Notes: a model not told the origin generated them from the letters alone. Numbered from the stretch's first letter, positions 8,589 through 16,779 are shown. The stretch: 17,583 bases of DNA from Candidatus Sulfotelmatobacter sp. (GCA_030151135.1 JASLEQ010000300.1:1-17583); one strand, 5' to 3'. A program made the numbers and translations.

Positions 8589-8617
8589 GCGCCGCGCTAT
8601 AAACGCGGCGCTTTTTT
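8589..8617 (+). terminator. Intrinsic terminator of kelch gene A
   Basis: A perfect 8-bp stem, GCGCCGCG paired with CGCGGCGC, with a 7-base loop (CTATAAA), is followed directly by TTTTTT. It lies 23 bases after the stop codon and separates the two paralogues into independent transcription units. Confidence 0.93.
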
Positions 8618-8748
8618 GTTATCTGACAAATTCCCATCTAACATAACGATGAACATTTGCCTGAGTCATTCCGCTCTTCTTATTTCTTCGCATGGAATCG
8701 CGCGGCGATACGCGATTGTAAATTTCTCGTTTCAGAACGCGCCGCGCT

Positions 8749-8768
8749 TATGCGAATCGGGTTATAAT
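8749..8768 (+). promoter_or_regulatory. Promoter of kelch gene B
   Basis: A perfect TATAAT at 8763-8768 in the same GGGTTATAATCC context as the promoter of gene A, with TATGCGAATC immediately upstream. No good -35 hexamer is present at 16-19 bases. The GC-rich stretch there (8738-8746) argues either for dependence on an activator or for a different upstream element. The region 8618-8748 contains nothing else recognisable. Confidence 0.55.
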
Positions 8769-8770
8769 CC

Positions 8771-8848
8771 CGCCCTCTTGGCGTTTCGATTCAGCTGCGA
8801 TGGTTCATTCCCTGCACAGAACTCAATGAAACTCCGCGCCTGAAGCCA
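8771..8848 (+). promoter_or_regulatory. Leader of kelch gene B, shared with kelch gene A
   Basis: The leader carries an inverted repeat just after the -10 box (CGCC 8771-8774 with GGCG 8780-8783, then GTTTC). This has the same position and layout as the CCCC/GGGG pair of the first leader but different paired bases. The conserved block TCAATGAAACTCCGCG, then CTGAAGCCA, lies at 8823-8848. The ATG at the aligned position opens a five-codon frame, MKLRA. The leader as a whole runs to the start codon at 8888. Confidence 0.4.
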
Positions 8849-8887
8849 AGTCTGCGATTACCAGAAAAAGAGAGAAGAGGTTTTACT

Positions 8888-10351
8888 ATGAAGGCATTCC
8901 GCACGCTCGGGCTTGCAGTGCTTGCAGTGGCTTGCTGCAGCACGGCATTCGCCCAGCTACCAGCCGCAAGTTGGACCAAGCTTAAGAATCAACCCACCTT
9001 CCAAACCGATACAGCGCTCTTACTCACCGATGGCACAGTGATGATGCATCAGTACAACAGCGGTAACTGGTGGCGTTTAACTCCGACGAACACTGCCAAC
9101 TATGCTGCCGGAACATGGACACAACTGGCCTCCATGCCTTCTGGTTACGCGCCGCTTTATTTCGCCTCCGCAGTTCTGCCCGATGGGCGCGTACTGATCG
9201 AAGGCGGCGAATATAACAATCTCTCCCAGGACGAAACGAACAAGGGCGCGATCTATGATCCCGTCGCAAACACCTGGACCGCGGTGAATCCTCCTTCCGG
9301 ATGGTCCACCATCGGCGATTCGCCCGCCATCGTGTTGCCGGATGGAACGTTCATGATGGGACAAGGCGGCCAGCCTTCGAAAAAACAAGTCAACTTCAAC
9401 GCCGCCACCTTGACGTGGACAACGGTGAACAGTGCTACCAAGGCGGATGGTTTTTCTGAAGAAGGTTTCGCGCTGACTCCAAGCGGCAACGTTCTCGTCG
9501 TCGACACCGAAGATGGAACAAATTCGGAACTGTACAACCCAACCTCTGAAACCTGGGCAAGCGCGGGCAGCACAATCGTCTCGCTCCCTAACAGCGGTGG
9601 CCTCGGCATCGTGCCTGAAATGGGTCCTCTGATGCAGCGGCCCGATGGCACCATCGTCGCGTTTGGCGCAACCACGCACACTTCGATTTTCAATACAGCC
9701 ACCGGGACCTGGACGCAGGGGCCGGACTTCCCCAACGGCGACGATATGGCCGATGGACCAGCCAGCATCCTTCCTGACGGCAACGTCCTCGTCTACACCA
9801 GCCCGGGAGTCTTCGCCGGTTCCGGAAGCTTTTACGAGTTCACCTACGGCACGAACACATTCGTGACTGCACCATCGACCGCGAAGGGCGCGACCCTTCA
9901 GTCCTGGCAAGGGCGTACCTTGTTGTTGCCCACTGGGCAGGTTCTCTGGTGTGGAGCGGATGGCAAAACTATCGACGTCGAACTCTACAATTCACCGGGT
10001 GCCGTCAGCGCATCGTGGCGGCCAGTGATCACCGCGGTTCCAACCACCATCAATCGCGGCACCAGCTATACCATCTCCGGCAAGCAGTTCAACGGGCTCT
10101 CCGCCGGGTCGGCCTATGGAGATGACGCACAAGAGGCGTCGAGCTATCCGATCGTCGCGGTTCGCAACAACTCCACCCATCACATCTTCTTCGGCCGTAC
10201 CTCGAACTTCAGCACGATGGGCATCGCTACGGGCAGCACGATTGAAAATGCTGACTTCGTGATTCCTTCGACAGCCGAAACCGGAGCGAGCACCATTTTC
10301 GTGGTCGCGAACGGCATCCTCTCCGGAGGTAAGGCCGTCACCATCAATTAG
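8888..10351 (+). CDS. Secreted kelch/galactose-oxidase-like beta-propeller protein B
   Basis: Paralogue of the preceding gene, also exactly 487 residues. The signal peptide is MKAFRTLGLAVLAVACCSTA followed by FA|QLP. AGAGG lies about eight bases before the ATG. Kelch-like units have the same layout, with GTW/NTW/ETW tryptophans and LPDG turns (for example PSGYAPLYFAS and VLPDGRVLIEGGEYN at about 84-110, near-matching gene A). A C-terminal E-set-like domain begins near 379 (AYGDDAQEASSYPIVAV, RTSNF). The mature protein has only one cysteine (Cys355), and Ser439 replaces the histidine of gene A in the RTH/RTS motif. So disulfide bonding and any metal site of gene A are not shared. The protein is extracytoplasmic, of unknown function; carbohydrate or surface binding is possible but not shown. 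Confidence 0.88.
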   Translation: MKAFRTLGLAVLAVACCSTAFAQLPAASWTKLKNQPTFQTDTALLLTDGTVMMHQYNSGNWWRLTPTNTANYAAGTWTQLASMPSGYAPLYFASAVLPDGRVLIEGGEYNNLSQDETNKGAIYDPVANTWTAVNPPSGWSTIGDSPAIVLPDGTFMMGQGGQPSKKQVNFNAATLTWTTVNSATKADGFSEEGFALTPSGNVLVVDTEDGTNSELYNPTSETWASAGSTIVSLPNSGGLGIVPEMGPLMQRPDGTIVAFGATTHTSIFNTATGTWTQGPDFPNGDDMADGPASILPDGNVLVYTSPGVFAGSGSFYEFTYGTNTFVTAPSTAKGATLQSWQGRTLLLPTGQVLWCGADGKTIDVELYNSPGAVSASWRPVITAVPTTINRGTSYTISGKQFNGLSAGSAYGDDAQEASSYPIVAVRNNSTHHIFFGRTSNFSTMGIATGSTIENADFVIPSTAETGASTIFVVANGILSGGKAVTIN

Positions 10352-10373
10352 TCACATTTGGATTATTCGATGC

Positions 10374-10412
10374 GGGCGCCGTGATCTTCCTTCATGGCGC
10401 CCTTTCTCTTTT
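10374..10412 (+). terminator. Intrinsic terminator of kelch gene B
   Basis: GGGCGCCGTGA (10374-10384) pairs with TCATGGCGCCC (10392-10402), an 11-bp stem with one G-U pair and a 7-base loop, followed by TTTCTCTTTT. It lies between two convergent genes. In the other direction no T-tract follows, so it should act only on the plus strand. Confidence 0.88.
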
Positions 10413-10446
10413 CGCCGAAAGAGTTACGGCATATTTTTTTTGAGGC

Positions 10447-12981
10447 TCATAGTGCTTCCACTGCCGCCCGCAATTGCGTTGCAATCTCTTCCGCGGAGAT
10501 TCCCGGCGCAAACTTCACCGGCTTTCCGACCCGGACCGTGATCTCGTGCGGCGCCGCCAACTTCCTCCCGGCCTGCTTCACCTCGAACAGTCCATCAATG
10601 CGCATCGGCAACACTGGAATTCCCAGCTTCTCGGCGAGCAGTCCGATGCCGGAGCGGAACGGACCCAACTTGCCGTCAGTCGTGTGCCGCCCTTCCGGAA
10701 ACACGAGAATGCTGTAGTCCCGGTCAACAGCTTCTCCAGCGTAAGCAAAGCTGCGGCGGAACCCGGCTGCGCGAGGCAATGGAAAAAGATTGAGCAGAGA
10801 GACGCCGAGAATCCACTTCATGCGATCGAATATCTTCAGCGGCCCTGCCCTGTCTGCTGCAGGCGTTCGAAGAATTTCCAGCGCTTCGCCGCCCGTGGCA
10901 ATAGCCAGCCTGTGCCGCAAGCGCGTGGGCAGTGCCGTCAGAACAAATCCAGGATCCACGTCCCCAAGATGGTTGGAGATCACCAGCAGCGGGCCATGCA
11001 CGCCACGCAGATTTTCGCGACCAACGATCCGTGGCCAGCCCAGCAGCAGAATTGCCGGACGCATCAGCACATAATGCGCGAGCAAGCGCAGCCACGTCAC
11101 CGGCCAATGCAGCGCCCATCGAGGGTAGTGATAGGTCGGAGAAGCGCTTGACTCTCCGCGCAACATTTTTTCAAGATCAGCCACCGTCTGAATCGTGTTG
11201 AAGCGGGTTTCGCTCAGGTCCACCTGGTACCGGTCTTCCAGCGCGCTCATCAGTTCCACTCGATCCAGCGAACTGAGGCCAAGATCGGAATCGAGACGCG
11301 CCCCTTCGCTCAGACCGGCCACCGGTCGACGAGTCACCTTCGCGATCAACTCCCCAAGACCTCCTGCCGCGGGCTGGTCAGATGTCGCCGTCGCCGTTTG
11401 CAAGCACGCCCGGACCACCTCTGCAATAACCCCCCATTTCGGCTTTTGTGTACTGGTTCGAGGGAAGTCCTCTTCCGGCCACTCGATCCACGTCCGCATC
11501 CTCTGGTATTCCGCCAGTGATTCATTGGCTCGCTGCACGACAGCTCTCAAATCGGCCGCTGCTCGCAGGATCACGACCGCGCAAGGCTCGGCATTTCCGC
11601 CGCGCTCTATCCCAATCACGACGCAATCCTTTACCTCTGGCTGTTCGCGCAATGCCGCTTCCAGATCGCCGGGATATACGTTCGTCCCGCCGGGAGTGAC
11701 AATGACATCCTTCTTTCGACCTTTGAAATAAAGATTTCCGGATTCGTCGAGCGCGCCCACATCTCCCGTTCGATACCAGCCTTCGTCGTCAGAAACACGA
11801 TGCTCTCCACTCGCATCCCAGTAGCCTGAGGCCACACCTCCGCCGCGGACGAGAATTTCGCCGTCGGTTGCCAGTTTCACCTCGCGGCCCGGCAGAATTT
11901 TTCCAATCGATCCCTTGCCCAAACGAAATGGATGATTCACGCTGATGAGAGAGGTCGTTTCGGTCAAGCCGTATCCTTGAATGACGGCATATCCCAAGCG
12001 TCCCCAGAATTCTTCGGTCTCGCTGTCGAGCGCAGCTCCTCCCGCGATAAAGGCCCAGAACTTCCATCCGAACTTTCGATGGATGGTTCGAAACATCCAC
12101 CAGCGCCGCAGGAAGTGCTCGCCCTTGGCCTCAGTCAACCGTCGCCGGAACGGGCCGAGGCTGCCGCGTTCTTCAAGGTCCCGCTCAACTTTTTGCTTTA
12201 ACGATTGCAGTACCCGCGGCACGCTGACGACGACGGACACCCGTTCTCGGCGAATCGTGTTCATGACCTCCGACGGACTCAACTCGTTCTGAAATACGAC
12301 GGTCCCGCCCAGCAGCGGAGGCAAGAACATTCCCAGAAACTGGCCGAACACATGGCTGAGTGGAAGCAGGTTCAAAAACCGGATGGGATGCACAAACCGC
12401 TCGTACTTCAGATAACGCAGCATCTCATGCTCAAGTGGAGCGATGTTGGCGAGGACATTGCCGTGCGTGATGATGACGCCCTTCGGATCGGCGGTCGTCC
12501 CGGAAGTAAATACGATCTGCAATACGTCGTCCCGTCCGGTCGCAATCTGCGCGGTGGATGATCTGGGCCCCTCCACGGAGCGCACTTGATCGAACACTAC
12601 GACCGGATCCATTGCGGATCCGGCGATCCACTCCTCGCGATGTGCTCGGGATGCGACCAGCAGTTTGGCTCCGGCTTGCCGATAGACGCGTCTGGCAAAA
12701 TCGACGCCGGCGCCATCATCCATGGGAACGACGACCACCCCGCGCAGAGTGCATCCGAAAAAGGCCGCTACCCATTCGGCTGAGTTCTCGCCCCAGAGCA
12801 TCGCGCGATCGCCCTTTGCCAGGCCCTGCGACTGCAGCAGGCCGGCAAAGTTGTCAGCCATTTCTAGCATTTCAGCGTAGCGGAATGATTCGGTGCGGTA
12901 TCCGCGGTGCTGGCGGAAGACGCATTCGCTGCCGTGCTTCTGAAAGTGGATTCGGAAAAACTCTGCCAGTGAGTTCGCCAT
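10447..12981 (-). CDS. Acyl ligase - acyl carrier protein - PlsC acyltransferase fusion
   Basis: An 844-residue three-domain protein. Residues 1-525 are an AMP-forming acyl-CoA/acyl-ACP synthetase: ATP loop FTSGTTADPKGV (158-169), GYGLTETT (336-343), YRTGDVG (403-409), GRKKDVIVTPGGTNVYP (421-437) and the probable adenylation lysine Lys513 in STQKPKWG. Residues about 540-610 are a carrier-protein domain, DSDLGLSSLDRVEL, with Ser571 the likely phosphopantetheine site. Residues about 625-844 are a PlsC-type acyltransferase with NHLGDVD (His671, Asp676) and FPEGRHTTDG with LGPFRSG (761-778). The family logic is to activate a fatty acid, load it on a carrier and transfer it to a lysophospholipid or glycerol phosphate. 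E. coli Aas joins the same enzyme types in the opposite order and without a built-in carrier. There is no signal peptide, so it is cytoplasmic or at the inner membrane face. It starts 23 bases after the lptD stop, probably in one operon. Confidence 0.92.
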   Translation of the reverse strand: MANSLAEFFRIHFQKHGSECVFRQHRGYRTESFRYAEMLEMADNFAGLLQSQGLAKGDRAMLWGENSAEWVAAFFGCTLRGVVVVPMDDGAGVDFARRVYRQAGAKLLVASRAHREEWIAGSAMDPVVVFDQVRSVEGPRSSTAQIATGRDDVLQIVFTSGTTADPKGVIITHGNVLANIAPLEHEMLRYLKYERFVHPIRFLNLLPLSHVFGQFLGMFLPPLLGGTVVFQNELSPSEVMNTIRRERVSVVVSVPRVLQSLKQKVERDLEERGSLGPFRRRLTEAKGEHFLRRWWMFRTIHRKFGWKFWAFIAGGAALDSETEEFWGRLGYAVIQGYGLTETTSLISVNHPFRLGKGSIGKILPGREVKLATDGEILVRGGGVASGYWDASGEHRVSDDEGWYRTGDVGALDESGNLYFKGRKKDVIVTPGGTNVYPGDLEAALREQPEVKDCVVIGIERGGNAEPCAVVILRAAADLRAVVQRANESLAEYQRMRTWIEWPEEDFPRTSTQKPKWGVIAEVVRACLQTATATSDQPAAGGLGELIAKVTRRPVAGLSEGARLDSDLGLSSLDRVELMSALEDRYQVDLSETRFNTIQTVADLEKMLRGESSASPTYHYPRWALHWPVTWLRLLAHYVLMRPAILLLGWPRIVGRENLRGVHGPLLVISNHLGDVDPGFVLTALPTRLRHRLAIATGGEALEILRTPAADRAGPLKIFDRMKWILGVSLLNLFPLPRAAGFRRSFAYAGEAVDRDYSILVFPEGRHTTDGKLGPFRSGIGLLAEKLGIPVLPMRIDGLFEVKQAGRKLAAPHEITVRVGKPVKFAPGISAEEIATQLRAAVEAL

Positions 12982-13004
12982 CGTTCACGCGACTTTCACC
13001 CGCA

Positions 13005-15575
13005 TCAATACAGCCGTTCCTGTCGCTTCAGGTTGCCGAATGATCCGATGTTCGCCAGGCTGAACGTGAAGCGAAACAGGTTTTCATTGCGGACGTTGGC
13101 GATCGCGAATCGCCGGTATTCCAGCGTTACGCCGCAGCAATTCCAGTTATAAGTGGTCTGCGCCGTGCCAAACTGCAACTGGCGCGTCTCCGCATCGAAT
13201 CCCACGGCTGTCGCCGCACTGAAGCCCCGCCGCGTCAGGCTGCCATATCCCAGCGCCACCCGGAATTGTTGGAACTTGCAGGTGATCTGGCTCGTCCCCA
13301 CCGACGGCCCGCACTTGCCCTCCGCCAGTCCCGATGGCGTCGGACTCGTCTGCGGAATCTGCAGGTAGGCGTCTCCGCCCCCCAGCGTGAAGCCTCCCAG
13401 GTTGTAATTCACCAGCAGCGTGTTGGCGTTGACGCGCGAGAGCTGGAAATCGTAGTCCATATCCCACTCCGTATCCGTGTGGCTTCCGGTCGCGGCCTGC
13501 AGGCGTGAGACCAGCGGCGACAAGTGCCGCTGCTGCGTGACAAAGGCGATCCCGGTCAGATCTTCCGTCGTGGTGAACACGTTTCTCTGCCCCGGAATCA
13601 GCGCTCCTCCAAAGGTCGGATCGATGAAATATTTCTGCGCGAGCTCCCACGTGACGACCTCCCTCACCTCGGGTCCCACCACACAGTTTTTTTCCCCTTG
13701 ATTGGTGGCGCGTCCCCAAGGCAGCGTTTGCTCGGGCGCCGCCGCCCCTACCGCCAGCCCGGTCATCGGCTTCTCGCATTCCTCCAGCGGAGATCGCAAC
13801 CGCTTCGCATACAGCCGCGTCACGAATCCATATTGCACTTCGTCCGTATTGCTTAGTATGTCTCGCTCGTCAAACTGCAGCACATTTCCAAAATCGTTCA
13901 CTCCCGTCACAATCCGGTACCGGATCTCCGGCTCGATCACATGCTTCCATTTCCTGCCAAACCACTCGTTATCGAAAACCTTTTCCAGCACCGGAGGCCG
14001 CACCTCCACCGAAGCATCCAGCGCATGGCGGTTCGTGGAGCTATCCACAACGCCGCCATTCACGTAACTCTCGGAATAGTACGTTTCGTGCAGAGCCAGC
14101 GCCGGACGCAAGTCCCACCCATGAAACTGCATCGGAAGCGACACTTCCGGGTTAAAGTCGAAACGTCCCAGAAGATTGTCGGTGTGGAATCCGGGTTCGC
14201 TGCGCGACAGGCCCGATACCGATGTGTCAAACGACCAGACCAGCGGCCATTTAAGCAGGTAATGATCCACGCTCGAAGCATCCACGCTGGGCGTATGAAG
14301 AATTCGAATCGAATCGAACGACGGTGGATTCGACAAAACTCCATTCGTGGCCGTCTGAAAAAAATTCTGATACCGCTCCACCATCCCGCCGAAAAAGTAG
14401 CCTTGATATGCCTTGGTAAGAAATGCCTGCGATTTCACTTCCGAGTTAATGGCCTGCGTGAACACTTCGTTGAAAGCCAGCCGGAACAGGAACGAGCTCA
14501 AGTAATCGATATTCGACACGGCGCGGAATCCGTAAAAGTTTCCCTCCGCCGCCAACCGCGCTTCCTGCCCGCCTTCCTGCAGGAGTTGTGAACCTAATGG
14601 CGTCCCGACCTGGATGCCGCGGTCGACCACCCCAAAGTAGTCGAGATCGATATACGACGTGTCGCTCGGGCGCGCTCGAAATTCGCCGCGCTGCGACGAG
14701 CCTCGCTTGGAAAAGTACTCTCCCCCGATCGTCCCATCCATGCTGCGATTGATGGCCCAGTAGAACGAGTCGCCGACAATATTTCCCTTTGTCGACGATC
14801 TGCCCGCGGATGGGATCAGGAACCCCGTATGTCGCGTTTCCCGCGCAACCGGATGCGTCGCATACGGAAAATAAAATATCGGAAACCCATGCAGCAAAAA
14901 GTCGCTGTGATAAATACTGGCATTGCCGCCAACGTCCACCACCACTCGCCGCGCCTGGAAAGTCCAGTTCGGATGCGGCAGCTCGCAGGTCGTGATGCTT
15001 CCGTCGTAAACCACATAGTGGTCGGAACTGGTCTTCTCCACGCGCTTTCCCGTGAAAGCGAAAGGCGCCGTCGAAGTCAGAATCGCACGATTGCCATTGA
15101 ACCGGAATCCCGTCGTGGCCGTGACATCGTAAAACGTCCCAATCTCTGAAGTGACGTTATACGTACCGTGACTCGCCTTGATGTGATCGTCGTTCGGCCC
15201 GCCGTCCACCGTGAAATGCCCGTTCGCCGTCGCTTCCCCGGTGTCGGCGTTGTAGGTCAGTTCGTCGGCCCGAAGCACGTAATTGCGGTAGTGCACCTCG
15301 GCATTGCCTCGCAGCTTGTAGAGGTCTCCGTCTTTTTCCTGCTGCAGCGCGCAAATCGTGATCGAGTCCGAAGCTTGTCCCGCGGACTGCGTCGCGCACG
15401 GCGTGTTAACCGGCGCCGCGGACTGCGCTCCCGCTTTTTCTTTTCCCGTTCTTTCTTCGGATGAGACGTTTTCCTGAGGATTGCTGCCTGGCAACTGGCT
15501 GGTAACTAGCGCGTGCGCGAGAACCTGATGACAAAGCAACAGCGCCGTGATAAGGAATCTAGTGCGCAGGGTCAT
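13005..15575 (-). CDS. lptD: LPS-assembly outer-membrane protein LptD
   Basis: An 856-residue outer-membrane beta-barrel protein that, with LptE, inserts lipopolysaccharide into the outer leaflet. Residues 1-22 form a signal peptide (MTLRTRFLITALLLCHQVLA). The ATG at 15575 was chosen for this reason, although no Shine-Dalgarno precedes it and the frame stays open up to 15683. A low-complexity linker (about 25-75) precedes an OstA/LptA-like periplasmic domain (about 80-215: GDLYKLRGNAEVHYRNYVLR, then ADELTYNADTGEATANG). The LptD core and barrel follow, with SIYHSDFLLHGFPIFYFPYA (220-239) and TGFLIPSAGRSSTKG (250-264). The protein ends in an aromatic residue (RLY), as outer-membrane barrels often do. 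Mature cysteines exist at residues 60, 75 and 197 and in the barrel, so disulfides as in E. coli LptD are possible but their pairing is not evident. It lies upstream of the acyl ligase fusion and divergent from the RDD gene. Confidence 0.93.
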   Translation of the reverse strand: MTLRTRFLITALLLCHQVLAHALVTSQLPGSNPQENVSSEERTGKEKAGAQSAAPVNTPCATQSAGQASDSITICALQQEKDGDLYKLRGNAEVHYRNYVLRADELTYNADTGEATANGHFTVDGGPNDDHIKASHGTYNVTSEIGTFYDVTATTGFRFNGNRAILTSTAPFAFTGKRVEKTSSDHYVVYDGSITTCELPHPNWTFQARRVVVDVGGNASIYHSDFLLHGFPIFYFPYATHPVARETRHTGFLIPSAGRSSTKGNIVGDSFYWAINRSMDGTIGGEYFSKRGSSQRGEFRARPSDTSYIDLDYFGVVDRGIQVGTPLGSQLLQEGGQEARLAAEGNFYGFRAVSNIDYLSSFLFRLAFNEVFTQAINSEVKSQAFLTKAYQGYFFGGMVERYQNFFQTATNGVLSNPPSFDSIRILHTPSVDASSVDHYLLKWPLVWSFDTSVSGLSRSEPGFHTDNLLGRFDFNPEVSLPMQFHGWDLRPALALHETYYSESYVNGGVVDSSTNRHALDASVEVRPPVLEKVFDNEWFGRKWKHVIEPEIRYRIVTGVNDFGNVLQFDERDILSNTDEVQYGFVTRLYAKRLRSPLEECEKPMTGLAVGAAAPEQTLPWGRATNQGEKNCVVGPEVREVVTWELAQKYFIDPTFGGALIPGQRNVFTTTEDLTGIAFVTQQRHLSPLVSRLQAATGSHTDTEWDMDYDFQLSRVNANTLLVNYNLGGFTLGGGDAYLQIPQTSPTPSGLAEGKCGPSVGTSQITCKFQQFRVALGYGSLTRRGFSAATAVGFDAETRQLQFGTAQTTYNWNCCGVTLEYRRFAIANVRNENLFRFTFSLANIGSFGNLKRQERLY

Positions 15576-15627
15576 CGGAAAAAAATCGAAGCCGAACGGT
15601 TTCCATCGAAGGTTGCCTTTCCCGTCG

Positions 15628-15641
15628 CGGTGCTGGCACCG
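15628..15641. promoter_or_regulatory. Inverted repeat in the lptD upstream region
   Basis: CGGTGC and GCACCG flank a 2-base centre, 52 bases upstream of the chosen lptD ATG. The centre is too short for an RNA hairpin, so if functional it would be a DNA-binding site for a dimer. No promoter hexamers were convincing in the 175-base divergent region 15576-15750. Confidence 0.2.
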
Positions 15642-15750
15642 TGAACTTAGCACGCCGCCGCCTGCAAGGGAAAGTAACGACAAAGGCTAGGATTGCTGTA
15701 CTTTTTCTCCGGTTGTATGCGTTACATGAATCTTACGGGTTGTATTCATA

Positions 15751-16779
15751 ATGTTTCCGCAGTCTGACGAAGTTCGTGGTTGTCCGATGGAGCCCTCATC
15801 TTCCGAAAATCCGATTATTCCCCCCGTTGTCCCTGAATCGCCCCATGCCGCCTCGACGGATGAATCTTCGCCAGAGGAGGAAAACCCCGCGTGGCGGGAT
15901 GAAGTTGCCGCCCGCCTCAGCCGCTACCGCTCTCGCCGCAAAGCTCCACCTCCAAGATATCCGTCGCTCAAATTGCCGTTTGGCTCTGCCGGAATTTCCA
16001 CGCGGCTTGAGCCTATCGAACCACCAGGTTACGAATCGGTTTCCAACCATGCGCTCGCGTTAGATGCGAAGCCGCTGGAAGATCCCATCACGGAAAATCC
16101 GCACCCAATTCCATCACCGCCTGTTGAAACCACCGTCGTCCCGCCCGTAGTCCAAAGTAGCGCGAAGATTATCGAATTCCCGCGCTTCGCCTGGGGCCCT
16201 CCTGCGCCTCCCCCCGATCAACTCGCCGAGCCCGTCATGGATCGCCCTCGCATCCTCGATGTGCCCGAGCTTCCACCGCCCGTGCCAGCACTCGGCGGAA
16301 TCACAATCGAGCCCGTTCAGCGCGAAGAAGTTGCCAAGCGCCCCGGTATTGATATGCCTTTGTACCCGGCGCCGTTGGGCCTCCGCATCTTTGCATCTCT
16401 CATCGATTTCTCGATTGTGGCCTTCGCCTCGGCCATCTTTGGCTTCGTCTTCTGGAAAGTCACTGCCATCCAGCCTCCGCGCCTCCAATTGTTTGCCATG
16501 TTCGCAGGCATTCCCTGTGTCTTCTGGGCCGCGTATCAATACCTGCTCATCGTCTACTCCGGCAGCACACCCGGATTGCGCGCCGCCCACCTTGAACTCG
16601 CTCGCTTCGACGGCGCGCCGACCCGTCGCTCCGTCCGCCGCTGGCGCGTACTCGCGTCTTACCTTTCCGCAGCCTCGTTGGGAATGGGCTACACCTGGCT
16701 CTTCCTCGATGAAGATTCACTTTGCTGGCACGATCGCATCACTCATACCTATTTGGCGCCCAAAGCAATGCATCGCTAA
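15751..16779 (+). CDS. RDD-family membrane protein with long Pro-rich N-terminal tail
   Basis: A 342-residue protein with a C-terminal RDD domain (about 205-338): RIFASLIDF (Arg212, Asp219), hydrophobic segments at about 218-237, 246-269 and 299-318, the GSTPGLRAAHLELARFDG loop, and WHDRITHTYL near the end. RDD proteins are small inner-membrane proteins, some suggested to be transporters; the substrate here is unknown. The first 200 residues are Pro- and Glu-rich and probably disordered. They hold two distinctive patches: a basic-aromatic one at 46-76 (WRDEVAARLSRYRSRRK, then PPPRYPSLKLPF) and one at 139-190 (KIIEFPR, DRPRILDVPELPPP, GGITIEP). An ATG at 15787 (residue 13) is an alternative start; neither start has a clear Shine-Dalgarno, and CATAAT overlapping the first ATG could be a -10 box favouring the later one. 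It is divergent from lptD. Confidence 0.85.
   Translation: MFPQSDEVRGCPMEPSSSENPIIPPVVPESPHAASTDESSPEEENPAWRDEVAARLSRYRSRRKAPPPRYPSLKLPFGSAGISTRLEPIEPPGYESVSNHALALDAKPLEDPITENPHPIPSPPVETTVVPPVVQSSAKIIEFPRFAWGPPAPPPDQLAEPVMDRPRILDVPELPPPVPALGGITIEPVQREEVAKRPGIDMPLYPAPLGLRIFASLIDFSIVAFASAIFGFVFWKVTAIQPPRLQLFAMFAGIPCVFWAAYQYLLIVYSGSTPGLRAAHLELARFDGAPTRRSVRRWRVLASYLSAASLGMGYTWLFLDEDSLCWHDRITHTYLAPKAMHR

Noticed and set aside
9077..9910. 277-codon minus-strand open frame inside kelch gene B
   Set aside because: Antisense shadow of a well-supported secreted protein. The translation has no signal peptide, domain or ribosome binding site.
7102..10351. Lipoprotein signals in the kelch proteins (LAVAC near residue 16)
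   Set aside because: The residue three before the cysteine is Ala rather than Leu, Val or Ile, and a standard signal peptidase I site (AFA|Q) follows a few residues later in both proteins.
12603..12623. Inverted repeat CCGGATCC-ATTGC-GGATCCGG
   Set aside because: It lies within the coding sequence of the acyl ligase domain (encoding GSAMDPV) with no U-tract or regulatory context. Chance or codon-driven is the simpler explanation.
15576..15683. Longer lptD start up to 15683
   Set aside because: The extra 36 residues are not signal-like and would bury the good signal peptide that begins at the ATG at 15575.
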